Notes: a model not told the origin generated them from the letters alone. Counted from the first letter of the stretch, positions 10,501 through 20,038 are shown. The stretch is 64,000 bases of DNA from Sinotaia quadrata (GCA_028829895.1 CM054179.1:101579375-101643374); one strand, 5' to 3'. Program-made: numbers and translations.

Positions 10501-11647
10501 AAGACTAAAAATATTTGACTCACGAGGAACACCACTCGCAGTATTTCCTGAAAATCTTTTTCGTGGATTAAAACAACTTGAGACTGTGTTTGCATGGAAT
10601 TACAGACTTTGCTGTAAAGAAAACCTGCCACAACAATTCACCAAAGGTTTGTGTCTTTCAGATCTAGATATATTTTCTTCTTGTGATAAGCTTTTGCACT
10701 TTGACCTTCATCGCTTCCTCGTCTGGTTGATAGCGTTGACGTCACTTGTAGGTAATGCATGTTGTATAATGATGAGACTCTGTATTCGGAAAATCCCCTT
10801 AAATATGGACTTCACTGTTTTTATTTTCAATCTGAACATGGCAGATTTTCTGATGGGCGTATATATGTCTCTCATAATTGGTGCTGATTATGTTTATAAT
10901 ACCAATTATTTTATATCAGAAAAAAAATGGAAAATTAGCTTCATTTGCAAGCTCTCTGGCTTCTTGTCACTATTGTCCACTATAGTGTCAGCATTCATAA
11001 TCTTTCTCGCCACCTCTGACAGAGTTATCTCTCTTCGTTTTCGAGTATTCGCTTTCTGCTTGAAGGGACTGTCTACTGTGCATGCTTGTGTGGTCGCATG
11101 GAGTGCTGGCATTTTGCTTGCTGCTATTCCATTATTACCTCTGACGTCAAACTGGGTCTTTTATGATCAAACGGCTATTTGTGTTCCAATACCAGTCTGC
11201 TGGATTGGGAGTGATGGAACTGGCAAAAAATATTCTTGTGGAATAGTTGTCCTGCTCATCTTCGTAATACTGGTCACCTCACTTGGACAGACGTGCGTTT
11301 GCTGGTCAACAAGGAAGAACTACTTGACAACTTACTCGACACCTCTCACTCAGGACAAGAACATTGCCGGACGTTTGACTTCTATAGTGGTCGTTAAAAT
11401 GGCATGCTGGTTCTTTATTTGCATAGTAAATGTATTTTCCTTATTTGATATTTATGTATCTGGTGAAATTATAGCTTTCATTACTATTATTTTAATTCCC
11501 CTAACTTCGGCACTTAACCCAATCTTGTATTTATTTAGTCTGGTGAATGAGTCTCGGCAAAAATCTTACGAGTTCCATCTTAGGAAGTGGCTTGAGGATC
11601 ATGATGTCAAACGGAAAAGCAAAATCTGGGTTAGTTCGAAACAATAA
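7568..11647 (+). CDS. Type B multidomain LRR/7TM receptor B1 (CUB-CTLD-LDLa-LRR-GPCR), intact
   Basis: A single-exon frame of 1359 codons, predicted to be a plasma-membrane receptor paralogous to A1 with the same domain order. Seen: hydrophobic signal peptide (1 to about 19); Asn-rich, likely glycosylated spacer; CUB-like 1 (from C116 to about 235); CUB-like 2 (246-359, with GYVTSPGF and SSCNDDFLEL); degenerate LDLa (373-402); C-type lectin-like domain (C409-C542); linker GHVTYDFLSC; LDLa modules 636-664, 669-700, 737-773 and 778-812; LRR block with N-cap CPDGCLCQG (815-823); C-cap (1015-1039); and 7TM from 1050. TM1 has GN, TM2 NLNMADFL, TM3 DRV (1151), TM4 a Trp and TM7 NPILY (1317-1321). 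TM6 reads CWFFI where CWxP is expected, so the usual proline is missing. TM5 also lacks its usual proline. The start ATG has A at -3. Family placement (GRL101 / type C LGR-like) is by motif recognition; the ligand is unknown. Confidence 0.93.
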   Translation: MYIWFSLVDLFIIFMAVNSYKLDNEDIFGKNMQSIMGTLQIKNDSIFQSVSEQATLLTSSGQDKNDVIENYTWSPNKTSENTNMTKAANSNSIHVINDGRNINETTGHVNFTTGDCTDHILFMDYYTQVSVIGIVARGSFNSLLNFCQWKVIAPDGSFLLATLQLNEPCMGDTVLKSSENEAMNDDSLLSFQTCDDHFNKEIVASLSCCLYIRSGPVSKYSTYFPQFQVQIKVTSMSLRLTLPVTFHSPQSGYVTSPGFEEIGRYPRFMNASTKLDVPVNHIVMVSFRRVEFYSGSSCNDDFLELSTVDEIGNAIPVWKECSHHFIVNSIYNRSLILRFVTNDFSKGEGFMMIFTLYPQSHIPPLINGGMYNCSVPHYPTFKRHLECNLEIECLGGEDERECPFSSPACNGSVAFQNKCYSYHKSKNGLTWQNAQEQCQIRGGNLVMVKTEDEKEAIERLIHYTKQMNGPAYIGLNRRISKAASMYKQIFTWVDGSIGYNANITLSFNFLVTIELCAYCFPCSPWTIQSTSCTDSTIYDFICQSDAQSNYLNTEKSIQFPKHDGRLLNETISRQSLIRCADGHVTYDFLSCSPDSFCGETQYMKWCPLSNSKFTQGHVGERLMRIEDVTRIATFVCDDRKKTIPFTLLCDFRFHCVDKSDESFCTHDSCSNRVCSNGQCINGDRCDGREDCFDGSEEISCTSKFNSTNILTMYPPAIIDFDKIGSFSQIKIAPSDPCPMTHFRCHGELSYCLPVFVRCNGVYDCPDHEDEMGCEVYVCPGFFRCFNSRICVPVDNVCDGIAHCPNHHDELLCEFRCPDGCLCQGLAFICRQRISVMTFSQLRFLDGDGSGMSLEDVVSNKYLIRLSLRHCSIDHVIQLSNPNLMDIDLSDNLITSINTNAFLNLKMLKKLTLARNPLVTLTNDVHVIQNYFLQSVDLSYTDLRILNSTNFKNFPGISFLNISYSRVEVIDTTGFLYLPRLKIFDSRGTPLAVFPENLFRGLKQLETVFAWNYRLCCKENLPQQFTKGLCLSDLDIFSSCDKLLHFDLHRFLVWLIALTSLVGNACCIMMRLCIRKIPLNMDFTVFIFNLNMADFLMGVYMSLIIGADYVYNTNYFISEKKWKISFICKLSGFLSLLSTIVSAFIIFLATSDRVISLRFRVFAFCLKGLSTVHACVVAWSAGILLAAIPLLPLTSNWVFYDQTAICVPIPVCWIGSDGTGKKYSCGIVVLLIFVILVTSLGQTCVCWSTRKNYLTTYSTPLTQDKNIAGRLTSIVVVKMACWFFICIVNVFSLFDIYVSGEIIAFITIILIPLTSALNPILYLFSLVNESRQKSYEFHLRKWLEDHDVKRKSKIWVSSKQ

Positions 11648-11916
11648 ACAAGTATACATTGGTTTAAAATTTCAACTTTATTTCCATAATTTATAAAATT
11701 ATTAAATTACAGTCTTACATTATTTTATAAAAGATAAGTAAGGTTTGTTTGAAATACTTGAAATAAATTGTGATTGTGATTGGAATTGTGATTGTGAAAA
11801 TAGAAATAAGTATTGGTAACATAAATTCATGCAAGTGATCCCTGAAATTTGAAAATTGTTGAAGGGTTCTTCTACGGTTATACGATTGAGAAAGGCTTGC
11901 CTAGTTTGTCAGTAAG
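11648..11916. other. 3' flank of B1 with candidate poly(A) signal
   Basis: AATAAA occurs at 11762-11767, and another overlaps the stop codon. A short GTGATTGTGATTGG repeat follows at 11768-11797. B2 and B3 keep about 250 bp here that B1 lacks, which suggests a small deletion at these short repeats in unit 1. No gene is seen. Confidence 0.5.
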
Positions 11917-12535
11917 CTGTACAGTAGTTACAGCATACGAGTACACCAATCAAATAGAGTTAATACTTAAAATAGCATGTACAGTACTCTAGCTTCTATT
12001 TAGGAGTGCACCAAGCAATTAGAGTTAATACTTGTACAGTACTGTAGTTTCTATGTAGGTGTACACCAACCAATTAGAGTTAATACTTAAAGTAGCATGT
12101 ACAGTACTGTAGTTTCTATGTAGGAGTACACCAACCAATTAGAGTTAATACTTAAAGTAGCATGTACAGTACTGTAGTTTCTATGTAGGAGTACACCAAC
12201 CAATTAGAGTTAATACTTAAAGTAGCATGTACAGTACTGTAGTTTCTATGTAGGAGTACACCAACCAATTAGAGTTAATACTTAAAGTAGCATGTACAGT
12301 ACTGTAGTTTCGATGTAGGAGTACACCAACCAATTAGAGTTAATACTTAAAGTAGCATGTACACTACTGTAGTTTCTATGTAGAAGTACACCAACCAATT
12401 AGAGTTAATACTTAAAGTAGCATGTACAGTACTGTAGTTTCTATGTAGGAGTACACCAACCAATTAGAGTTAATACTTAAAATAGCATGTACAGTACTGT
12501 AGTTTCTATGTCTAAGTATATTGAAACTCGTCCTA
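11917..12535. repeat. 65-bp minisatellite, first array of unit 1
   Basis: About nine copies of a 65-bp unit containing GTACACCAACCAATTAGAG and TAGCATGTACAGTACTGTAG. Central copies are nearly identical and edge copies more diverged, as expected for expansion by unequal exchange or slippage. Confidence 0.92.
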
Positions 12536-12620
12536 CACAGGAGTACACAAACAATTGCAGCCATAACTTTTGGAAATCACACACTATTTTGTAGACGGAT
12601 TCATCATTTCCTCTGATCAA

Positions 12621-13200
12621 TTGTTGAAGGGTTCTTCTACGTTTATACGATTGAAAAAGTCTTGCCTAGTTTGTCAGTAAGCTGTACAGTAGTTACAGCA
12701 TACGAGTACACCAATCAAATAGAGTTAATACTTAAAATAGCATGTACAGTACTGTAGTTTCTATGTAGGAGTGCACCAAGCAATTAGAGTTAATACTTAA
12801 AATAGCATGTACAGTACTCTAGCTTCTATTTAGGAGTGCACCAAGCAATTAGAGTTAATACTTAAAATAGCATGTACAGTACTGTAGTTTCTATGTAGGA
12901 GTACACCAAGCAATTAGAATTAATACTTAAAATAGCATGTACAGTACTGTAGTTTCTATGTAGGAGTACAGCAAACAATTAGAGTTAATACTTAAAGTAG
13001 CATGTACAGTACTGTAGTTTCTATGTAGGAGTACAGCAACCAATTAGAGTTAATACTTAAAGTAGCATGTACAGTACTGTAGTTTCTATGTCTAAGTATA
13101 TTGAAACTCGTCCTACACAGGAGTACACAAACATTTAAATCCATAACTTTTGGAAATCACACACTATTTTGTAGACGGATTCATCATTTCCTCTGATCAA
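12621..13200. repeat. Duplicated block with second 65-bp minisatellite array
   Basis: The leader starting TTGTTGAAGGGTTCTTCTACG at about 11856 recurs at 12621. It is followed by a second, shorter 65-bp array (12680-13115) and the same tail. The whole leader-array-tail block has therefore duplicated in tandem with a period near 765 bp. Confidence 0.88.
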
Positions 13201-13884
13201 TTAAAAGCCAAAATAATTTTGAATCACTACTTTAATTATAGCATTCTTTATACCGAATAAATCTGTTTGAATTTCGACAACTGTAAACATTGTCATTTAA
13301 TGTTTTTCATTTCATTCTATAACGGATCTTATGTGTTTACTTTTTATACCATTTAAAGATACAACTTCATTATTCAGTGTTCGTTTAGTCTACCAATTGT
13401 GTAATACATGCATTGTGATTGGGTGAGCCATCTATCACATGATCTATAGGAGTGGTATAAAACAAACATGTCGATATATGACTTGACACAGGGGAGTGGC
13501 TGTTTGGGTAGTTATAGCAATCATTTACTTTAGAACATATCCTGAAAGTTAACGTTTTTATATAGAAGACATTATTTTAACTTACTGTTTGATCTTTTAA
13601 ATATTGGAGTTTTAGTTAACGTGAAATTACCGTTCTTTTCTTTCGTTTTATGAAATTATTACTTATCGAAATCGGACTTATGTATTTATATTTTATTATT
13701 TTTGAAAGAATTATTGAAATAATGTGCTATCATTTTCGTGGGGTAAAAGTGAGTGTTCCTTTTTGCATGCCATTGATTTCTCCGAGTGTTAATGAATTAG
13801 TTAATTTATATCTGGGCACCTTGTTAAGCACGTGAGTTTGTCAATAAATGTTTCGTTATTGTGGTTCTAATTTATTTTCTTGCA

Positions 13885-13885
<1 letters not shown>
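13201..13885. other. Gene-free AT-rich interval
   Basis: I see no supportable gene. A 61-codon frame at 13650-13835 is partly shared by units 2 and 3 but truncated or changed there. Near 13495 unit 1 jumps over about 2 kb that units 2 and 3 carry, including the 45-bp minisatellite. Confidence 0.5.

Positions 13886-13950
<65 letters not shown>
13886..13950. repeat. (GT)n microsatellite at a deletion junction
   Basis: An uninterrupted GT run. Its left flank matches DNA before the (GT)n at 54708 in unit 3. Its right flank matches DNA after the short GT/G-rich tract at about 56381 in unit 3. Confidence 0.9.
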
Positions 13951-13953
<3 letters not shown>

Positions 13954-14285
13954 GTGTCAAAGTACTGTGAAGTCCAAGTTTTAAGCGTTTGTGAAATGTA
14001 CATTTTAAATGGAAACTGTCTTTGTTGTCAATACGTATACATTTTGAATTCCGAATGAACAATATTATTTAAACCCTTGAAAGTCTAGATATAGGTTTAA
14101 TATTAAAGAAATTTTGCTTAATTGTATACTACATTTACTTGAATTATCTGTTGAAATCCACAATGAAGTGGCAGTCAGGGCAATAACTGAACAAACTGAA
14201 AATAAATGATGGGATGAATTATCTCCACTTTAAAACAATGCGTCATTGTTGCAGTTAGTGGCTTGATTTGGGGGCTGGAAAGTTT

Positions 14286-14631
14286 TTATTTTAACAAAAC
14301 TACTTTATTTTACTTAAACAAAACAATTTATTTTACTTTAACAAAACAACTTTATTTTACTTTAACAAAACAACTTTATTTTACTTAAACAAAACAACTT
14401 TATTTTATTTAACAAAACTACTTTATTTTACTTAAACAAAACAACTTTATTTTACTTTAACAAAACAACTTTATTTTACTTAAACAAAACAACTTTATTT
14501 TACTTGTAAAAAACTACCTTTTTTTCCCTTGTACAAATCTCCTTTATTTTACTTGTACAAAACTACTTTGTTTTACTTGTGCAAAACTACTTTTTTACTT
14601 GTACAAAACTACTTTATTTTACTTGTAGAAA
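14286..14631. repeat. ~24-bp minisatellite (AACAAAACAACTTTATTTTA family)
   Basis: About 14 copies; later copies change to a CTTGTACAAAACTACTTT form. A shorter and more degenerate version is at 56750-56920 in unit 3. Confidence 0.88.
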
Positions 14632-14825
14632 GTTACTATACTTCACATTATAAAATCAATTATTTTGACACAAGTGGAAAACATGGATCAGATCTACTTA
14701 TTTTTCACGACAAAGACTAATAATAGCACACAGGAATTCTCGTGTCATGCGCAGAATGTTGATATGTTCTATTTACATTTATTTACTCACATGAACGGTC
14801 AAACTAAAGCCGAAAGCCGACTACA

Positions 14826-14827
<2 letters not shown>

Positions 14828-14869
<42 letters not shown>

Positions 14870-14881
14870 TCTCTCTCTCTG

Positions 14882-14943
<62 letters not shown>

Positions 14944-14949
14944 CGCGCT
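14828..14949. repeat. Compound (CT)n-(TA)n-(GT)n-(GC)n microsatellite
   Basis: Four adjoining dinucleotide runs. The CT part is the left partner of a deletion inferred in unit 3 (see 57121-57214). Confidence 0.92.
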
Positions 14950-15180
14950 GTGTCCATAGCAACACTGTTTCACGGTTCACGATCGCTTTAAGAGTAATTT
15001 ATTAGAGTCAGTGGAGGAATTATTATTTTCTGAACACAATGGTGCTGTTTTCTTTTTCCTATAAGAGCGCGGCCTTGTGTTTAAAAGAATTAATGAACAG
15101 ACCAAATAGATCACGTTTGTAAAAGGGTTCATGAACACAATAAAGTGTTCATACTAGTATAAGGGTCAGTGAACAGAACG

Positions 15181-15360
15181 AAGCGTTCACGCGATGGGAC
15201 GCTAGGATCTGGCCCGGGTTCGATGTCCTCAGGGTTTAAATGTTTTGAAGTGATTCCTAACAGCTCCATTTTCATTTCGAGAGCACTGAGAACGTGGTGG
15301 GCAAGGTGTCTATTTTATTCGGTCACGTGTGCTGCAGAACACGTGACTAAAAAGACTTGA
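15181..15360 (+). mobile_element. tRNA-like SINE candidate, copy 1
   Basis: It contains CTAGGATCTGG followed by a Pol III B-box-like GGTTCGATGTC (15217-15227; 10 of 11 positions). The body shares GTGATTCC.AAC, GTGTCTATTT and GCAGAACACG with the elements at 16385 and 36860. It lies at a different place in the unit from those copies, so it is a dispersed repeat. Family assignment and exact ends are uncertain; no target-site duplication was identified. Confidence 0.5.
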
Positions 15361-15616
15361 GTAGTTTACAAATCGAGAAATGTAGCCACTGCCCCTTATC
15401 AAAAGTCAGTAACCCAGAACTGCTCAAACCTTCAGTCTCCAACTCATGACAGTGTATCTTTCTATTTCAAATCTCACATTTTGAACGAGACAATTTGCCC
15501 TTTATCCAACTCAAATAGGCTTCATTCACTCTTTAAACATTCAGGTACGTTATATAAAACTGCAAAAACAATACAGTGTTTTATTTTAACACTTATAACC
15601 GATAGAATGTAATCTA
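15361..15616. other. Gene-free unique stretch
   Basis: No gene is seen. From about 15399 the DNA matches unit 2 from about 35810. Unit 3 lacks it. Confidence 0.5.
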
Positions 15617-15819
15617 CTTTCCCCAATCATAGAGATAGGGGAATACAGTAAATTTTGTAACACTTTTACTTTCCCCATCATAGAGATAGGGGAATACAAG
15701 TAAATTTTGTAACACGTTGACTTTCCCCATCATAGAGATAGGGTAATACAGTAAATTCTGTAACACTTTTACTTTCCCCCATCATAGAGATAGGGGAATA
15801 CAGTAAATTCTGTAACAAT
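15617..15819. repeat. 51-bp minisatellite (CTTTCCCCATCATAGAGATA)
   Basis: Four copies of a 51-bp unit, also four copies at 36023 in unit 2. Absent from unit 3 because of the larger deletion there. Confidence 0.92.
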
Positions 15820-16227
15820 ATCTTAAACACTATCTCTCTCTTTTCCTGACTCTTAAAGCTAATCGATACAGTAATATCAGCTACAACAGACAATACAACT
15901 GACATTTTCAAATACAGGAACAACAACAACTACAACTACTGATACAAGATCATTACAACTGACCCTTTCAAATTCAGTTGTCCAACGTTTTGCAGGGTGT
16001 TGGGCAAGATGTTGATTCTCCAATACCCAGGCCGTTGATAAAATACAATCAAGTGTTCCTCAGTGTCGCGTGCAGACTGTTTACGTAATCAGCTGACATT
16101 TATTTATATACATCTTTGCATTCACATAGATGCTTAAAGTCGAACGCCGACTGACCTAGTCTGCATATTTTATTTGCGGCGCCCGTAGATACACAGGCTC
16201 ATAGTTCACATTCGAGTTAAGATGATT

Positions 16228-16405
16228 TTAGTAAATTGATTAATGAACAGAATGAAGTAAGGTGCCAGTAAAAGGGTTAATGAACAGAACGAAGGTCCCT
16301 ACTGTAAATGGTAAAGGAAGGAATGAAGGCCCGTTGGTATAAAATGGTTAATGAACAGAATGAAGGTGCATGCACGTTAAAGGGTTAAAGAGCAGAGTGA
16401 AGGAA
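16228..16405. repeat. Degenerate repeats of GGTTAATGAACAGAA(C/T)GAAGG
   Basis: About four diverged copies of a roughly 45-50 bp segment lead into SINE candidate copy 2. The same motif precedes copy 1 (15090-15180) and copy 3 (36715-36870), so it may be part of the element or of its insertion niche. Confidence 0.65.
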
Positions 16406-16610
16406 TACAGTCAATGCACTAGGATCTGGCAGAAGTGGAACGGGTTCGAAACCCACTCGGGTTGAAACAGCTACAAGTGATTCCCAACCTCTTTATTATT
16501 CCTTTGTGAGTATTGAACCTGGGCACTGTGTCTATTTCTTAAATCGATCCCAAGTGCGCAGAACACGCACGCTAGAAATCTCTTGAGAATCGGAAAGAGG
16601 TGGAAACCGC
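16385..16610 (+). mobile_element. tRNA-like SINE candidate, copy 2
   Basis: A perfect match to the Pol III B-box consensus GGTTCGANNCC is at 16443-16453. An A-box-like GCAGAGTGAAGG lies about 50 bp upstream. The body after the B-box is shared with copies at 15181 and 36860. The orthologous position in unit 2 holds copy 3, so this insertion predates the unit duplication. Confidence 0.55.
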
Positions 16611-16964
16611 TCCGTGTCAAAATTAACAGTCAGTCACTCGAAACCGCTCTAAGCTGCATTCAACCCACCGATACATTCTGTCTCTTACAAAACAAAACTT
16701 TTGAAACAAAGATTTATAGTGTGCATCCATCTATGACGTAACGGATCAATTAATCAGACAACATTTTAAATTGTGATTTTGAATGTCTTTTTGTAATAAT
16801 TAAGTTATTAATAAGTTAAAGTTTTATTCTATACAACCAAACCCAAACTTCTGTTCCCTCACTCACTTTATCTGATTAAACCCAGTGTTTCCATTCTCAA
16901 AGCACGTGTACCGTCGATTTTCTTTTCCAGAGTCAATGGATCTCATTCTTTTTTTTTTCTCTTT

Positions 16965-16969
<5 letters not shown>

Positions 16970-17021
<52 letters not shown>
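16970..17021. repeat. (CT)n microsatellite
   Basis: A near-perfect CT run. Its right flank (GTTTTCCAGACCACTTACAT) is the right flank of the single CT tract in unit 3, making this the right partner of the inferred deletion. Confidence 0.92.
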
Positions 17022-17230
17022 GTGTTTTCCAGACCACTTACATTGTTAAAATTCGTACCCTCTCACACTTACCTTTGGTACAATTTGTAACCCGTAACAA
17101 ACATCTGTGGTACAATTAATACTTCTAGTTCATAAATACGATATCTCCTAAAGTGTAGAGGCGTAAATTGCAAATAGATTTCAAATGTCTTGATGTTTAT
17201 TTTTTATTGTGCACCAGTTCCTTAGTCACA

Positions 17231-17394
17231 CGTTTACTCATTGAGTTATCAAACGTTTACTCATTGAGTTCTGAAATGTTTACTCTTTGAGTTCTCAAAT
17301 GTTTACTCATTGAGTTATCAAACGTTTACTCATTGAGTTATCAAACGTTCCTCATTGAGTTCTCAAACGTCTACTCATAGAGTTTTCAAACGTC
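17231..17394. repeat. 23-bp minisatellite (TTTACTCATTGAGTT)
   Basis: About seven copies of a 23-bp unit. Unit 2 has a similar number and unit 3 about 14. Confidence 0.92.
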
Positions 17395-17473
17395 AAATAT
17401 TAAATGATTGCTTTTCGAATGTGAACCTGATAGTCCACCTATGAAATGTTCTTCTGTTCATGTGCTAAAAATA

Positions 17474-17664
17474 TCTCTAGAAAGTGTAAATATCTATAAT
17501 TCATCACTCACATTTACACCTCTCTACAAAGTGTTAAATATCTATAATTCATCACTCACATTTACACCTCTCAACAAATTTTTAAATATTTATAATTCAT
17601 CAGTCTTATTTACACATCTGTACAAAGTGTTAAATATTTATAATTCATCAATCAAATTTATTTG
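17474..17664. repeat. 48-bp minisatellite (AAATATCTATAATTCATCAC)
   Basis: Four copies of a 48-bp unit, also present at 37410 and 57867. The open frame over it is due to the repeat length being a multiple of three. Confidence 0.9.
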
Positions 17665-17856
17665 TTAAATTTATTTCAAGTTGTCCACTGTTACTTATCT
17701 GCCTGTAAAAATGTCTAATATCAGAGAGGTCGTTTCTAAATGACTACTTGTTTTCACTGTTTATCTGTCAATTGTCTACATGAAGTCAAATACTGCTAGG
17801 AATGAAAGCGCATATTCACGAGTCTATTATTAATGAAGTCCTGAGTCACACTCTGC

Positions 17857-18237
17857 AAAAAATAACACACACACAAACCATATTGCAAACACCCTCACGT
17901 ATACACACATTCATACACATGAAGATAACACATATTCACATATATAAACACATTCAGACACATCTAAACACACGCACAAATATAAACATGGGTACTCACA
18001 TGCACAAACGTACACAGATGACCATACACTCTCACAGACTCGCGTGCGAAAACAAACACTTTTTTGCCAAAGAGTTACCAGAAGCTGCCAACATACACAA
18101 TCACACACGCATGCACACACGCACACACACACACACACACAAACATGCACACACATACACACACACTCAAACATGCACACACACACTCACATGCACACAC
18201 ACACACACACACACACACAAACATGCACTCACTTATA
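17857..18237. repeat. Imperfect (CA)n-rich region
   Basis: Long CA-rich stretch with ACACAT, ACACAA and ACTCAC variants. Its multi-frame open reading (Thr-His on plus, Cys-Val on minus) is low-complexity and not credible as coding. Confidence 0.88.
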
Positions 18238-18651
18238 CATATAACATATGTCAAGCATGCGTACTCACACCAAAACACTTGTTAAAACTGTGGCATTGCT
18301 GCTGTCATAATTATAAATAAAATAAAATAAATAATAATGATGAATTAGCCACCAGTCTTCAAGATATGTTTAACTCCACACGCAAGCTGAAAGGTCGGAC
18401 GTGTGTGAATGATCTGGATCGAAGGACAAGAGTAAACAGGTATATTTTCTTTTATTTTATCATGCTCATTTATGAAGAAGAACCAATTTATCAGATTTCA
18501 AGACACAATAGATGTCAAGTTTGGTTTTATCTCTTATTGCACGAAAGAGTTTGATCGAAAAATAAGAAGTAACCATTATAATCCATCACCAAGTTTGTAT
18601 TAGTTTTTGTTTACTTACAGACGAAATCACTGGAGTCAATGTCCACCGCAG

Positions 18652-18798
18652 TCTTTGTTCGTTTGTTTGTTTGTTCGTTTGTTGTTTGTTTGTTTGTTCG
18701 TTTGTTGTTTGTTTGTTTCTTTGTTCGCTTGTTTGTTTGTTTGTTCGTTTGTTTGTTTGTTTGTTTTTTCGTTTGTTTGTTCGTTTGTTTGTTGTTTA
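18652..18798. repeat. (GTTT)n microsatellite
   Basis: Interrupted GTTT repeats, much shorter in unit 2 (38533-38572) and intermediate in unit 3 (58918-58992). Confidence 0.92.
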
Positions 18799-19901
18799 GT
18801 AACCATCCATGCTGACAATACATATACACTCTTGAGAAACTGTGTTGTGTTGATTATCTTTTAGAATTGCTTTTACACTTCCATTTACAAAGAAAGTGAA
18901 TGCCGAATAAAATATTTTTATATATTCTATTTTCTCGGCCATTTACGACACTCATATACAGCACTGTTCATTTTTTAAAATACGTTAAGTGTTCACATGG
19001 GCGTTGCTGTTTAGGGACAATCTATCAAAAATATTTTTAAACATTAGCTATCGACATACTATAAGTAGGTTGTGATTTACGATTGCAAGTTCAGTGGTCG
19101 GTGTTAGATTTTGTTGTACAAGTAAAAATAAAATTCTAATCAAACACTTAACAGTTATGTTGATCGGAAAAGCGTGTGACGCAAATCTATGGAAAAAGGG
19201 TGTGTCCCAGATCTGTAGAAAAGGGTGTGTCCCAGATCTGCTACGTTGAGCATGAAAGATTGTATTAGTAAAAGGCGCATGCGCATAGCAAATTCCTTCT
19301 GCATATTTATGAACAAATTAAATGAAATGTTGTCAGAAATCCAAAGATAGCGTGTCAATAGCAGCCCTCCTATTTAGCACGTATACAAAAAAATGTTATG
19401 TTTGATCCTCCTACTCTCCACTTGTAGCATGGTGGATTTTTTCCACACTACCCACCTTCCGAATGCATAAATGGGATTTTCGACCCCCTCTCTTAATTTT
19501 ATCATTTTTCCCCCAGTAATTGCTAACTTTCGACTGATAAATTATAATTTATATTAGATCATTTTTCGAGCACTTTATTACAAACTAAAGATTAAATTAC
19601 AAGTAGTCTACCATCTAACTACGGATATCCTGTTACTCCATTTCGATATGTCTACTTCAGTTAGTAGGCCTATTGTTTCTATCACCAGAACATGAATGAA
19701 TAATATAAATTTAAAGTTTGTTGCTTTAAAAATAAATCTTCTTAATAATTATTATAACGCTGCTAAATACTAAAGTGACATATTTTCTATTACCATACCA
19801 TAAATGAATTATTAAATAAATTTTAAAGTGTGTTACCTTAAAAAAAAAAAACTTCGTAATAATTATTATGACGCTGCTAAACACAGTAGTGACGTAGTTT
19901 C
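18799..19901. other. Gene-free unit-end region
   Basis: No supportable gene. The sequence is collinear with 38573-39682 and 58993-60097 and includes short duplicated CAGATCTG(C)TA segments near 19200-19245 and an A-rich tract near 19840. Confidence 0.55.
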
Positions 19902-20038
19902 TATTCGTATCAGATCATATGACTGCAGTCAGTCGAATTGATTTTGTGAGTGTTTCGGTAGTGTGGCATACTGTACTCACACACTGCAGATCTTTAAGTC
20001 TTCTTTGTTGTGTTGTTGTGACATCACTCACTTACTCA

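Larger units (their letters stand above)
1..19901. repeat. Tandem segmental-duplication unit 1 (A1-B1)
   Basis: The unit start is set where the sequence TATTCGTATCAG followed by CATATGACTGCAGTCAG recurs at 19902, 39683 (slightly changed) and 60098. Genes, spacers and most minisatellites follow in the same order in each unit. Relative to the other units, unit 1 lacks about 450 bp near 397, about 2 kb near 13495 and about 1.7 kb at the (GT)n at 13886. It has the longest 65-bp minisatellite. The phase of the unit is arbitrary because no array edge is visible. Confidence 0.9.

Noticed and set aside
12061..12480. CRISPR-like regular repeats
   Set aside because: The 65-bp units are directly adjacent with no unique spacers, and the genome is animal.
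13650..13835. 61-codon hydrophobic frame (MKLLLIEIGL...) shared with 34998 and 54450
   Set aside because: Unit 2 has a stop after 45 codons, unit 3 changes residues and end, and changes are mostly non-silent. No evidence of selection.
16443..16453. Possible functional tRNA gene around the B-box
   Set aside because: No cloverleaf could be drawn; acceptor and anticodon stems are not evident. A tRNA-derived SINE fits better.
17802..18320. Thr/His-rich 172-codon frame over CA repeats
   Set aside because: Low-complexity translation of a microsatellite; the opposite strand is also open.
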